Shown here piece after piece: positions 25,297-37,489 of a stretch of DNA of 64,000 nt. Source of the stretch: Taenia hydatigena (taxonomy: Eukaryota; Platyhelminthes; Cestoda; Cyclophyllidea; Taeniidae); contig JADWOT020000002.1 of NCBI GenBank assembly GCA_036345935.2, positions 19,558,342-19,622,341 of the forward strand, given 5' to 3'. Both the position numbers and the translations under genes were made by a program. Numbering within the stretch: the first letter of the stretch is position 1; every line of letters begins with the position of its first letter. The notes below the pieces were generated by a model. It was given only the letters and a program-made list of their open reading frames with translations. It was not told the origin of the DNA and searched no databases.

Positions 25297-25764
25297 TTAT
25301 TGTGGAGGAGTATTTGTCGTTGGCAGTGAGGGGTCGCACTTCGTATGAGAGGGCAGTTCTGCCATGGGATCTTGAAGTGCCTCGGCATCCATGGCTTTCA
25401 AGTACTCGAAGGTGTTATGCGGTTTGTCGGAAACGAGTTTCATTGTGTTAGGATCCCTCTTTAACAAAATTGTGCCCAATTTTGAAACATGCGCAGCAAT
25501 GTAGAGACGATTCTTAGCATCCATATTGTCTAGAAGGCTGTCAAGATTTTGATGGCTCTTGTTTATAAAATACACGAATCTTGGAACGGGATTTAGCAAA
25601 CTATTGGCATCCTGAATTGAGATGCTTGGCACTGTTGACAAAATTATCCGTTTAGCCTTGGCATTAACGGTTTTTATCGGATGGGGCACCCGAGTAGAAG
25701 GTTCCGAAGTCAATGCATTGGGCCGCGTAGCAACCTGCCTCTGGCTACGCACACAGGGTATCAT
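25297..25764 (-). CDS. Unrecognised protein, main exon
   Basis: A 155-codon ATG-initiated minus-strand frame, among the longest in the window, with balanced composition. After a basic stretch with KTVNAKAKRIILSTVP it contains NLDSLLDNMDAKNRLYIAAH and SKLGTILLKRDPNTMKLV, which look helical. An acceptor 'tttatatcag' lies just upstream of the ATG and a GTAGGT donor lies 66 bases above that acceptor, so a 5' exon in 26051-25830 (frame starting near MDLGVQAMLSSIPSLNQLL) is possible, but its phase does not fit cleanly. I do not recognise a family. It sits in the block separating the two halves of repeat B copy 1, on the same strand as the cysteine-rich gene. Confidence 0.4.
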   Translation of the reverse strand: MIPCVRSQRQVATRPNALTSEPSTRVPHPIKTVNAKAKRIILSTVPSISIQDANSLLNPVPRFVYFINKSHQNLDSLLDNMDAKNRLYIAAHVSKLGTILLKRDPNTMKLVSDKPHNTFEYLKAMDAEALQDPMAELPSHTKCDPSLPTTNTPPQ

Positions 25765-26084
25765 GGCCTGATATAAATGACATGGTAGCGATGCTGGGTG
25801 TAGTTACGTCGATCGCACCGGATTTTATACCTACCGAGATGTGCTTCATGTTTGGCAGTCTGGCAATCATTGACTGTGATGCATGTGGGAACACAATGAA
25901 AACGTAGCTGTATCATTGCAGATTGAAGAAGCACTGAATATGCAGACGGTAGAAGCTGATTCAAGCTTGGGATGCTGGAGAGCATTGCTTGAACACCCAG
26001 ATCCATTGTGCAAACCGAAGTAAGAGATCCTGGAATTTGGATTGCGATCACATAAGATGATCACAGCTTTGCATACCGTGCATC

Positions 26085-27550
26085 ATCTTGTAGTCATAAC
26101 TATGTTCTGAGATCGCATTTCCATATCCCAGTCTGTGATGTGTGATCCTTGTGGATTAGTAGAGCTTGCTCTAGTTTTCAGCACAATGCCAAACGCCATT
26201 GTGGCAGACAACTTGGCAGTTGCCACTGGTGAGGCAGTCATTAGCTTGACACTGCGTAAAGTCGCAAAAGTCCTCACTCTTCCCGTTTTCACATCCACTG
26301 CAGTAGCCATAGTCACCGCCTCAACAACCCTGCCTACCAAGAGCCCCACTGCTCCACACCTTCTGCATTTTATTCTGCGGAAATGCAGAGTTGTCGAAAC
26401 AATGGGATAATGAATTTCAACAGTTGTAGTTGTAGATGCCGCCTCGACAACCCTAGCCATTACTTGCACCAAATTGGCACATGGGTGACTGACACCGCGG
26501 AAATGTTGCCTGCTTCAATTAACCACGGCTACCAGCCAATGGACAGCTGAAGACAATGACAAGAGTGCTCAGCAAACTCATTGCTGATAAGGAATGCTTT
26601 TTGGTTTTAACGCGGTTGTTTTTAGGCCCCAATAGAGGTAGGTTTAAGCTATCACGCAGAACACTGACTGGTCGACCTGGTCGCGCCTCAATGAGGCCTG
26701 ATTTATCTTTGTGTTAGCTACAAGACTCTCATGTTTAACTTCGTGTACCGTATCGTTCGTTGTTTAAAATATATATTGGATCTGTTAGTATAGAACCTGC
26801 GCCCTGAGAGTCTGGTGCTTAACTTTATTCGCAACTCACTAGCACCCGTTTCTTCGAGAGCTCACATGATCAATTAAAGTCCGCCATCTAAATGATTTGC
26901 ATAGCGGTTTATTTAGGAGATTGATGGGCATTTGTAGGCTGAGCGTTTGAAAGAGACGAATGAGATGGTAGCGCGGTGGGAAGTGCTTGCACAAGCCGTC
27001 TACAAATGAGGAACATCACGGAAATGAATCATTTTCAGGGATGTCTGGATCGACGATTATAGCCATCATTTGACTCACCTGAGGAAAGCGCACAGGCTGA
27101 AATTGTTTTTCGCTTTCACGGATTTAATAAATGGAAAATTACCGAAGTAGTCCACAGGCAAAAGAAGCTGATATAACTAAAGTGGTTATTCCATTTGGAA
27201 TACCATAATGCTATGTTTGATGGGAAACCCATTCGGATAAATCACGGGAAGTCCCTGTCAGAAGGGAGATTCCTCGATTAGTTGCCTTGGGCAAAGAAGC
27301 AAAAGACAATCGTGTAGTTTATCGCTGTGATTACTTCTAATTAAGTTGTGACTTTTGTCATTATCATGTCAGCTTGTTAGCATGTCACGCAGACACTAAA
27401 TTGTCTGTGCTGTTTTAAATATACGCATTAGGCAAAAGGTGGCGGATTTGTTATAATCTTTGTGCTTAACGAGAACAGTAGGACCTCTTCCACAGAACTA
27501 CGTCCTGCGAATGGAAGCGATATGGTGGAAAAAAAGAGGAGTCGTTGGGA
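26085..27550 (-). repeat. Repeat B copy 1, 5' part
   Basis: Matches 37850-39065 in the same orientation over more than 1 kb, with an extra 350 bases or so at about 26790-27045 that copy 2 lacks. Conserved landmarks include 'gccatcatttgactcac', 'ggcaaaagaagctgat' and 'gtggttattccatttgga'. It holds the signal-peptide exon and cysteine exon of the broken gene copy, and beyond them a conserved 5' flank without an obvious coding frame. Confidence 0.75.
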
Positions 27551-27559
27551 ATCTGGAAG

Positions 27560-28255
27560 GGGAAAGAGAGCAAGGTGGTGTGATAGATACCAGTCAAGCT
27601 ATACCCATCTCGCAATCACCTAGACGTCACTAGCCAATTTGTCACGGAGGTGATTAGAAAGGAGAATATAAATCCACCCGCATTATCCTGACATGAAACT
27701 GTTGCATTGAGGCGTTTGCCTGCAACTGCGATACGACCGATGAAATTGTCAGAGCATGATGAAGAGCTCTACCACATCCCAAGCATATTGCATACGCTGC
27801 GACATTCTGCCAGCTCTTTGTTACTACGCAACCATGCTACCATTAATTGATGGCTTGTGCTAGCAAATGTGGAGAATTTCAAATCATCTTGGGAAGCAGA
27901 ATGGAATAGTTGTGAGCAGCTACGAGAGTATCATCGGGGCAAACAAAGACGACCGCAGCGATTAAACTGAGTCTATGCTAACGACTCCTCATCGGCTTGA
28001 CTGCATGTGGCTTAGAGGTCATTGGGTGCCAGTGCTTGAGGTTCTACGACAGCCGCCGAAGTTGAGCAAAGTGCTACACGTGGTGGCAGTTTGGATTTAG
28101 TTTAAAGACGTGACAGTTGAAGGTAAATATCCAGTATGAATCCAAACGACGGACCACATTGGGCGCCGTTTAGTGCCATGGGCTGATGGCGATTAGGGCC
28201 ACAATGCCTTCTTAATTGTTTGGACAGAAGGTTCTCTTCTGACATGCCTTTCTGT
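27560..28255. other. Non-coding, nothing recognised
   Basis: No exon, motif or repeat match was found between the end of repeat B and the start of repeat C copy 2. Confidence 0.4.
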
Positions 28256-28261
28256 TGAAGC

Positions 28262-28960
28262 GCTAATGAATGAATGAAACCTTTCACAAAGATTTGCACG
28301 TTCGAAGGGTTGGTAGACGTCAGGCGCCGCAAAACACCCCATCATTTATCAGTGCAGAAGAGTAGACTGTTGTGCTGAGCTAAATGAGCCATTCATCAAT
28401 GAGAGTCAGAGTCTTCGGGACTGCATTAACAGAGGTAGTGCAAACAAAGCATGTTGATAATTGCCGACTACTAGGGCCGACGGCAGTGTGACAGACTCTC
28501 CTGAGTGGATTGAAGTACGCTAGCACAATGGTCTTCTCTCCACAACTGTTTTCCAGGCACCTACAAATAGCGTAAATGGAGTCCATTTGGACACAGAACC
28601 CGACATTGAAGTTAAACTGCAGAACTTGTGACCCTCAGCTTCACGAAATCGAAAAAGGCAAATTACCGTTGACACAAGGATAAGATCATGCTTAAAGACT
28701 TCCTTGTCCATACAACAGCATTAATGCTAACGTCGAGAGGACTGGCTGGCCTCCACTCCCCACCCTCCTCTCACGCCTCTCCAACCGCTGTAATCTTTTC
28801 CGACCCTCGTACATAAGTCATGCATGAATTCCAAAGCACCCAACCCCATGTATCGACGATCCCAACACCGTGCTAATGCCACTTACCATTGAGGGCACTG
28901 CGGTAACAACCACGATTAGGCCATCCAAAACAAGCCCAATCGACTAATTTGAATTCGCCC
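28262..28960. repeat. Dispersed repeat C, copy 2
   Basis: Direct match to 15480-16290. Its reverse complement also continues smoothly from the 3' flank of the NO66-like gene: the reverse complement of 28710-28960 matches 44780-45020 ('cgcagtgtcctcaatgg' versus 'cgcagtgccctcaatgg'). So this copy is joined to the dead NO66-like fragment at 28965-30450 as one inverted duplication. Minus-strand open frames at 28380-28711 are not kept in copy 1. Confidence 0.75.
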
Positions 28961-28964
28961 TCCT

Positions 28965-30450
28965 CCTTATTTAATTATAAAATATGAGAAATTCAATCAG
29001 AGTGTGTAAGTCTACCAAACCTAAGTCCCAACTCAAGAACCCACGGAAACTGCGACTCTGCAAGAGCATATTGCATTTAATCGCCGAACATCACTGTTCA
29101 GGACAGTCCCCACTACGTCCACTCCTAATTCGATTCAACAGCATCATTACTTCCACTAAGCTCTTCTTTCAGTCCACTCCAGCCCTCCCGCTCTTTACTC
29201 TTCACACCTTTCCATGCTTTCTCTGCTTCGCAATCAAGCAAAGTAGACATAAGTCACAAGAAAAATAATCAGCTCGGCACCGAAGAGATCCTTGGCCACA
29301 TGCATCCAAGATTGTGGAAGATAAGCACTACTCCAATCAAACCACTCCAAGTAAGTTGCAGGTCCTTATTTCACTAGAGTAAATAGCAATCAGTCACTCA
29401 TCCATAGAAAGAAATCAAACACGAGAAGCGTGTAGAAGTGATGCTTTAAAATTAACTCCCCACCTTAAAGCTAATAACAACCATGCAAACCGACTCCATA
29501 CATGCACCAATCTATCCCAAACTCCAACCCCTTCCACCCACACCGATACCATCCCAACTTCCCCTTCAGCCATTCCTCCAAGCTCAAAACAATTTGAAGG
29601 ATATCTGTACAACCTTCCAATTTACTCCGAGAAGTCAAGGTTAATAATAGACGCCAGAGGATTCCTCTGCCAAGGATTGCCTCATGCAGTGATTTCAAAC
29701 TGGAAAGGAATGGTGATGTAAAACGACGGCTGGAAAGCTGCAACGGTGAGCATGCTAATGGTACTCCCACCTCAAGCATCGTCAAAGAATAGCGCCCACT
29801 GTAAATCAGACAGAAACATTTCTTATTGCTACTCCACTGTCAACAGCAGCACTGCCCTTTCTCATGGCTTCCAGCATCCTTGCCCCCAATAAGCCAGGCG
29901 AGTATTCCACGTGAAGAGCTCAAGTTTTCGAAACCCAGACACTAGCTACGATTATCGCTTCTCCGATGCCCAAACAGTTCGACCATTCGAAGATGCTGAA
30001 TGCACCGAGGACCCACTGATACACTTCAAGTGAGTGGGAAGAGCAAACGCCCACAATATGAGCCACATATTCTCCTCCTTGCATAACCCTAACAACTCAA
30101 TCGACCCCACTTGCATCAGTCATTCACTCATACACAAACACTTTCATTCTGAACCCAATGCGAGCAATGCAGTGTAGCCATCAGTCGAATAAAATTATGG
30201 CCTAGCCAACGCACAAACCAAGCACAACTCACTGGAATCCAATTTCACACCTGCCAACTGTTCCATGAATTGCTCTTTCAATTTTTTTGCCACGCGACCA
30301 ACCGCTCGCTCCTCGTTCCACGTACACACGCCGTCTACACCCTTCAACAACTTGTGGAAAACAAATTCCACTGCCTCGTCCGCGCTCATATCTTACACAA
30401 GCGCCGTCGTCATCAACAGCCACAACTACTCAACTCACTATATAGAGAAT
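28965..30450 (-). pseudogene. NO66-like 3'-end pseudogene, inverted copy
   Basis: The reverse complement matches 42730-44780, introns included, so this is a DNA-level duplicate and not a retro-copy. Exon 6 is recognisable at about 30389-30210 (VEFVFHKLLKGVDGVCTW versus VEFVLRKWLKGVDGVCTW in the parent). It is dead: the acceptor before exon 6 has changed from TGTGTAG to TGTGTAA; the exon equivalent to 44052-44254 is deleted; the next exon (about 29405-29345) has TGA for a parental TGG; and the last exon (from about 29310) reads MHVAKDLFGAELII and hits TGA early. Similarity is about 70-75 percent over introns and exons alike. Confidence 0.85.
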
Positions 30451-30499
30451 ATCAGCTGAATCAGCTAATAGAGACAAAGGAATGAATGAGATAGAGGCG

Positions 30500-33480
30500 A
30501 AGGGATGAGAGGCTGTGGGCATGGAAGGAGAGAGATTGGGTAAGGGGACAAGCGATTGGAAGCGGACACTATAAGATCACACTGCACGATTCTTTAGTGC
30601 AGCCTTCATTATTTCCTCCCTTTCTCTCCTCTCTTCATGGTACGATGCATGCACTCACTCATCTAGCCATTTGACTTATTTGAATATGAAGGTTCAGCTT
30701 GGCAGAGAGAATGCGAATTTCTTACAAACGACATACTCGAAGAGGCTAGGCATAGCTTTCCTTTTCTATGCAATTAACACGGGATAACATGTTTTTACAA
30801 CAATTAACAGTCCTGCGCAAAATAATTTTCAGTAAGTGCTAAAATCATTTTCCACTCATCCATCAGTAAGATTGTTCGCAACCCAACTCGCCGTGGATTT
30901 AACGGGTCAGTGATTAAATCAACCGACTAGACAGACAACCAATACGCAACGAATACACGGCAGGTAAAATTACCGATTGTATTGATCGAACCATCGACCA
31001 ACCACTTAAGGTGAATGAGTCATTGACGCATTCGAGAGCAGTTCAGCAGCATTTACAGAAAGGCGAGGGAACTGTTGGCGAGCATCCAACCCAACTGCAA
31101 TGTAAAGTGAGGTTTCCCCTTTCTTTCTTTTAGATATTAGGGCCCACAGTACACACCAACAACTGGGTCTGATGGCGTCCTCGGAATGGAGGGATAGGAG
31201 CCTACTTGTCTCCGTCTTCTTTCCCACACCCCACTTCAACGCGTCTTTAGTGAGTGTCACCTTTATCCTCCACCAGGATGGATGTGCTCTCAAGTATTGC
31301 TTCTTGCATTGTGTCCTACCGTGTGTGCTCCATGCATTCAAGTCACTCGAGGGAGAGGAGTGAGTAGTCGCCTGCACTTCATTTTGTTGCCTTTAGCTTT
31401 CCACTGCTGCACTACAGGAACATCTTGTTTCTCTGGCTTCCTCTCGATTCTTTTGTCTTCATCTTCTTCGAACCCAGCATGAAGTTACCCCTGCTTCCTC
31501 CTCCTCCTACCCCATTCTCTACAAAAGTCCTCTTAGTAAGTTTTCTTTATCTCTCCACCGGTCTCACCTTTGATTATAACATGAACAAATAGTGTCAAGA
31601 TTCATAACCTAGAACAGACTAGCACAGTCTAGACTGAATATAACTAAATCACACTGTACCGATGATCAAAAGTTGTTTTGGCATAGCTTAGCTTGAGTTG
31701 CCAAACACCTTCCATTTCTACCTTTGAACTGTCTCTTTAGTTTGTCCCACACCATCTCCTCTTTAATCAATCTCCTACCCCTACACTTACTTCCTCGAGA
31801 GCCTTTTGATCGTTCGCTTCCACGCACGTACTTGTTGCCATGGGACTGTGGTTCGCTGCCCCATGCAAAGAGCGTCGAATGAATTGCATACTGTCAATAT
31901 GGACGATGAAGGAGCGCACACACTTTCAACCCTCCAATGACTGCATCGTACAGAGTGGACGTCCTCACTGACCCTTGCAGCTGAGAAACGGGGAGCGAAG
32001 GCCTTTACAGGAGATGAAGAAAGTGCTCTCACGAAGAAATACTTCCGCCTCTGTCTTAGCATTGACCAACCGCATGAGATTTACCTAGACCGAAATGAAG
32101 TTCCTACAATAAAAAGCTTAAATCAGATAGCAGAGCGGAAATCAAGTACAAGATGACGCTTCGGCACTTTGATGACTAAATCATAATGCATCCCCTCTAA
32201 CCCTAACAATAGAATACTTCCGCTAGTATGCTCTTACAATCAATGAAAAGATGTGTGAGTTGTATTAAAGCCCATTTAGAGCCAGCGAAAAAAAACTAAA
32301 CTTCTAGGTTTATTAACCGAAGTTAGCACGTGAGTGCCCGCCCTTACTTTTCATCAAAGTCAACAATAGTTATCTGGGCTGGACCATAGGAGGGGAGGCA
32401 TCATAAACCATTTTCTTTTAAGCGAACCTCCACGCTTAAATGCTAGAATTACTAAAAATTCACATTTTTGAATTCACTGATGCGCTATAAGCCAAATCAA
32501 GACACAGGGTCTACATTCCGCAATTGTTGTATCATTTGTCAGTTCTTCCCGACAGATTTGCCCGTACCTGTAGCATTAAAAAGCAAGGTTAGGATTTCAT
32601 CGTCTCAACTTTATGGCCTCCCAAAACAATTCTCATTGAACCTAAAACGCTACCCTAAAATCATCTGGAACAGTTCGACAGGTTACTTCAGGCATACAAA
32701 TGAGATGCATAACCAAAAAGAAAATCCGAACCCTCAACCTTTGTCTTAATTTAAAAAACTTGCACCCATCAAAATAAGCAATCTTAACCATACCGCGACA
32801 AGTCACCTACGTCAAGAAGGACATTGTCGATACTATTATCAGACTAAAGTGGACAACAGAATTCGAGCATGCCACCACAGGCAATACAGAAACTATGATT
32901 GCAGCAAGCCAGAAATCCCTAACCACCCCTCCAAGCCAAGCCATACCTCTAGACGTACACAAAGTAAACAAATAAGACTTTATAATGGATACTCACACAT
33001 CCACTTCCTTCAAAGCAAAGTGCAAATCACGAACAGCAACCACAATCATGACAAATCTCAAGTTTTCATGTATATCGCCGGGTATATGCAAAGGCTATTC
33101 GCTATGCAAAAAGCCAACTTTGGAAATAGGCATTGCTATCAACCTTAAGATTACAGCTAACCAAAATTTTGGTTAGAATTACATTGGCTTGAAAAAAAAA
33201 TGCTAGCTGTACTCAGACATTTCAGCAGCAACCATTATTAGCGTTAAATGCTCGCTTCTTCATCTTAGTCTTTTTAGCTGTTGATGAAAACAAATTCTGT
33301 GTTACAACAGGACCCAGAGAGCGAATGAAGAAAGTCAGTTGACTCATCTATTGATAGGGTCACTAAAATGTACGCAGGATTAACTGTGCTAGTGATTGTA
33401 CTATAGTGCGTCAAAGCGATGCTATTGATCGCTCGAATTCAACAATGATTTAAAGTAAATTATGCACGAGAGGGCTGTCA
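30500..33480. other. Non-coding, nothing firm
   Basis: No supported gene. Minus-strand frames at 31006-31377 (123 codons) and 31787-32062 have plausible composition but no recognised domain or splice partner. A CTCCTC-rich tract lies near 31490-31515. Plus-strand frames at 32468-33148 are Asn/Gln/Lys-rich from A-rich sequence. Confidence 0.4.
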
Positions 33481-36400
33481 TTTTGTGCTTAGATGTGCCA
33501 CTTGTGTTCTAATGCATTGCTAAGTTCGATATTATCACGGCTCGGCGTACGAGTGTTTCATGGTTGGTTTATGGCACTTTATAGAGAACCACTTTTTATT
33601 GGTCTAATTTGTCGTATGGGTTGGTCAGGTACTTCGGAGAATGATATTACTATTCGAATTGAATGGTTTGTTATTTTTATCGCGGTGACTTTTTGCTAGT
33701 TATTAGCGGAGCTGGATTTGTGGAAGAAGTTGAGAGTCCGCTAAGTTGTTGCGTTATTTTCAGTCGTTTTGAGAAGCATTTATTTATGTACATGTACTCA
33801 CTTATTCGACTCTGCACGCGCATATTCGCCAAGTTAATCGCGAAGGAAAAGATTAAGTTACTGTTAGATGTAATGCGAAATTGCGGTAAATTTTTATGCT
33901 GCAACGTGGTTTAAGCGATTAATCAAGATCGCTGCGATGGTGTTTTAAGTGGTCTGTTTCTTACTGACAGTAAATTTTAACAAATGTAGCATAATTTGTT
34001 GAAGGTAGTTGGAGATGTATCTATCATTTCGCTTTTCTTCTTGCTAAGGGCATTGGAGACCCTGAATCCGACGGAAGTTTGCTTCCCTCGGTGGAGCGTT
34101 TGTCATAACTGTGGAGTCACTATCGACTAACACTAACATTACTTCGAACGTTGCCCAAGTGAGAATGAATCTCAATTTACGAATTGTCATCATTCCCTTT
34201 TATGCGTTAATGTTTTAATGTACGCGTTTTTGATCAGTATTTTGCTTTTGCCCTAGGTCGCCAAATCTTTTTATAACTGGTGCATAGCAAAAGGTGAATT
34301 GCGCTTGTTGGGCACTTCGCATTGGAATTACTCATTAAGATCTACATCATTGGTCGAAACCTGAGTCCCTAGTTGTATTGACCCTTCCTTAATACAGCGC
34401 ATTTGCAAGATATAAGTAGCCACTTGGTCGTGGGTTCAGCTTCGACATGACTTGGTGTCCGGTTCTGAGCCAGGCACAAAGGACTAGATCTAGGGGAAAT
34501 GAAATTGTATGTCTGAAGGGCTTTAGCGGAACTTGTGCATTGGGATTAAGTAGCTTTAAATTCCTAGTCACATTTTTAGTTGGGTTAGTTTTAACGGGAC
34601 GTTAACAGGATAATTTGAAACGAGTTATAGACAATGCACTTGTGAAACCGGGACTCATTGAATGTTAAGCCATGCGTGGCAAGTTGGTAAACACAAAGTG
34701 GTTAAACAGATGTGCATAGATGTGGTGCTTTCATTCCTTTATTGCAGATTGTTAGAGGCTGCAGCGGGGATGGAATATCTACTGGCCCACTGGTCTTGGC
34801 TCCTACAAGTATGGCGTAATTGGACAGGTATTGATGTGGTAGGATGTGGTGGAGAAGCGATGGCATATGCTGTGGGAAGTGAGCAGACAGGAGGAAGGGA
34901 GCTGGCTGAATATGCAGCGCGAAGAAGAATGAAGAACCAGCTGGTACGATGTTTAGTTATCAGATAAAACATTGAGTAGATTCAGCCTCGGGTGGTGCGT
35001 GGCTGCTCTTGATGTGGTAGCGTTTGTGATGGGATGGGAGATCGGTGTGTGAGGTGGCGATTTGCACTGCAGTAAATTGCAAGCGCATGTATTCTTGCCC
35101 ACTGGCCATAGGGGGTGAGACGAAGCCCGTCTACATTGACTACGCTACTGGTGGTCATTCTTCTATGGTCCTTGAGTGCAGATGCTCTGCCACTGTGTTG
35201 GAACGCGTAGACGAGATGTTACTCAATAGCACATTGACTTGTTTCGACAGCATCGTTTGGTGTAATAATCTACCTTCCATGTTTTGCGATGCCTTTTTTA
35301 ATTGGGCTGCTGTTGGCTTTTTTGGTGTGCTCATTGATTTGATGAGAATGTGGGGATGGTGGATGATGATGGGTCGTTTTTTAACTACATCGCAGACTCA
35401 TCAGACTGCCAACAACACCCATCTTCGGCGTCGGTGGCAATGGCAAGGGGGAATATGGATGTCGTCGTCGATGGCTGTGGGGTCGCAGTTATTCGATTGA
35501 TTGAAAATACGGAAAGTTACCTTCTTCAGTGTGGATGCGGTCTTATGAGCAATGAGTGCGGTGTGAGTGCCACGCAAGAACGAAACAAGAGCGAACCTGT
35601 AACTTGGTAAGCATGTTAGATAAGTTGATCAGATGCTATCATCTTCTTACAATGATTGGTTTTGCTCGTTTGCTAAAGCTAAGATGTTTGGATGTTGTCG
35701 CTTTTGCCACTATGACATGAGGTGATGCCGATATGAAGTAGGTGTGGAGCAATTGGAAGTGTAGTTATGATGCTTTGATGTGTATGCATTGTTATCTGTT
35801 ACGACCCATTGTCATATTCGATACGAGTTGTCGACGCGTATCCAGGGTTTGTTTTTAATGACGCCCACATGTGGGCGTTGCAGTGATTGGGACGACCACC
35901 TATTGCCCGAGTGTGATTAATTAATACGAGAAACGTCGATCTGTCACTTGATGGTAGCGAGCGTATTTCCGCTGTCTGAGACATGTAGTTTCGCTTGCCT
36001 TTCAATGCTTGCATTGTGACAGTGGATTTTAGACTGATAGCCATATCAGAGCTTAATTACTGTGACCATAGTTGTTGTGATGCCGCATCGTTGGCAGGAG
36101 TTTAACTAATCGCTTTTAGGTCAATGTTCCCTCTACTGATGATGGAAATGCATGATGGTTGGCGAGTTTTCTCCCTATCCTATACGGGATTGGCTTGCAG
36201 TATGGGAGATGAGGAGATTGATGACGCAGTTAGTCTTACCGAGGAGAGCACGGAAGATGGCGCCAGACAAGGCGAAGTGGACTGTGTTATGCGTTGGTGG
36301 ATTGTTGAACGACGGATTTTGGTGATGAGGTCACTTAATTGCGTCATCGTCGTACCTTTTGAGAGTGGTATGTTGAATGCACGCGTATATATTCAACCCC

Positions 36401-37485
36401 AGTATGATGTCCGCTTTCGCATTCAGAGGGGAGGGAAATGCTGAGAAGGCTGCAGTACGTATGTATGAATTGGTGATAGAGATGCTCTGTTGTGGATTGA
36501 AGGTTCGCTAGCTGTGGCCCATTTGCATGGCTATGTGACAGGTGCGGAATACTTTGCTTCAGGAGGTGTAAAACTGCTATTGCTTTATTGGGTTGCAGTT
36601 AATTGTTGGCTGCCCAGGTGATGGGTGCATTTTAAAGTAGATTGCTTACTGTCGGAGGTGTCATGAGTCTTTAAGAGGAGTGGCATGCTGTCACTTAGCC
36701 TTGAGAATGGCTTTAGAAGGTGCAGAATGTGTAACTGGTGGGTGGTTGGGTAGGTGGGTGAGAGGCGGAAGGGGGTGTTTGTGAAAAGAAGAGGACGAGA
36801 CGACCCCAACCACTTTGTGCAGGGGCATGTATGCCAAGTAGGCGGGAACGAAGGAAGGCTGCATACCGCTTGATTAATGTCGTACCACCATCCCCTCTGC
36901 AGGGCGGCTGGAAATGTGGTTGTGTTGTCATTCCAGCACACGGTTCTCTTAAGCCAACGTGGCAGCTAGTACCACTACTGGAGTTGAATGATGTGCTGAC
37001 AGAACTAGCCGGATGGAATAGAGATTTCGGTGGATGATCTGTTTGTTGAACGCCTTTCGATAACATCTGTTGATGTGTCTGCAGTCCTTTGTATCTTTTG
37101 CCTTTGCCCAAATCTATGTTGGTCTGCTGGCCTTTCACCTGCCGTGCTGGCATGGCATTGATACTTCCCTGCACTTGTCAACATTGGTCTTTGAACAAAG
37201 TGGTGCTGACAGTTGCACATTGTGATACAAGCATGTGGCAGAAATATCAAGTCAGAAATAACCTGGAACGCACTTTCATAAAGGTCAGACTTGTCGTGAT
37301 GAAAGTAAAGTGAAGGCAGCAGCTATGTGAGCAATAATGGGCTTTTGTAGTCCAAGTTTTGTGATAGCAAGGCTAAAGGACAGTTTTGTTTAAAAAATTA
37401 GCTTCATCATTTGCGTGTGGTTGAGTTTTGGGCAAATTACTTCTAAAATAAACACGTGGCGTTGCATTGTTGTGGGATCTGGAGA
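33480..37485 (+). other. T/G-rich block, possible plus-strand transcription unit
   Basis: The plus strand is visibly rich in T and G here, as it is over the introns of the plus-strand NO66-like gene, while the inverted copy of those introns is A/C-rich. This suggests, without proving, a plus-strand gene with long introns. Exon-like patches with acceptors include 34747 (after 'ttattgcag'), 35073 (after 'gcactgcag') and 36894 or so (after 'cctctgcag'). None gives a recognised domain and no continuous gene model could be built. Confidence 0.3.
35073..35300 (+). CDS. Candidate exon, unrecognised protein
   Basis: After the acceptor 'gcactgcag' a plus-strand frame reads KRMYSCPLAIGGETKPVYID and then YATGGHSSMVLECRCSATVL, staying open to 35500. 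The first 75 residues have a natural mixture of residues; beyond about 35300 the frame turns Trp/Met-rich and is probably intron. No donor is clear and I know no matching family. Confidence 0.25.
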
Positions 37486-37489
37486 CATG

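Larger units (their letters stand above)
23647..26581 (-). pseudogene. Cysteine-rich secreted protein gene, broken copy
   Basis: A minus-strand gene in repeat B, read against copy 2 (37511-38315). The first exon starts at 26581 with MSLLSTLVIVFSCPLAG, a typical signal peptide, and meets a GT donor. The cysteine-rich exon (about 26345-26200) still spells words such as YCSGCENGKSEDFCDF and QVVCHNGV, but has a TGA where copy 2 has a cysteine codon, a Trp for another Cys, a length change before the module, and extra sequence at the donor position. The probable last exon, 23878-23647, follows the acceptor 'gtgttttag' and begins IPILETCLLFTNYI. Between the two lies about 2 kb absent from copy 2, with a different minus-strand open frame. 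The family is unknown to me. Whether the middle block is an insertion or was deleted from copy 2 is open. Confidence 0.5.

Noticed and set aside
26135..26410. Plus-strand open frame shared by both repeat B copies
   Set aside because: It is the mirror of the cysteine-rich minus-strand frame; differences between copies fall mostly on its first codon positions, which are third positions of the minus frame, so the plus frame is a shadow.
37180..37215. Trypsin-like word VVLTVAHC on the plus strand
   Set aside because: Only this one motif is present; no catalytic Asp or Ser region, no conserved cysteines in order and no flanking exons.
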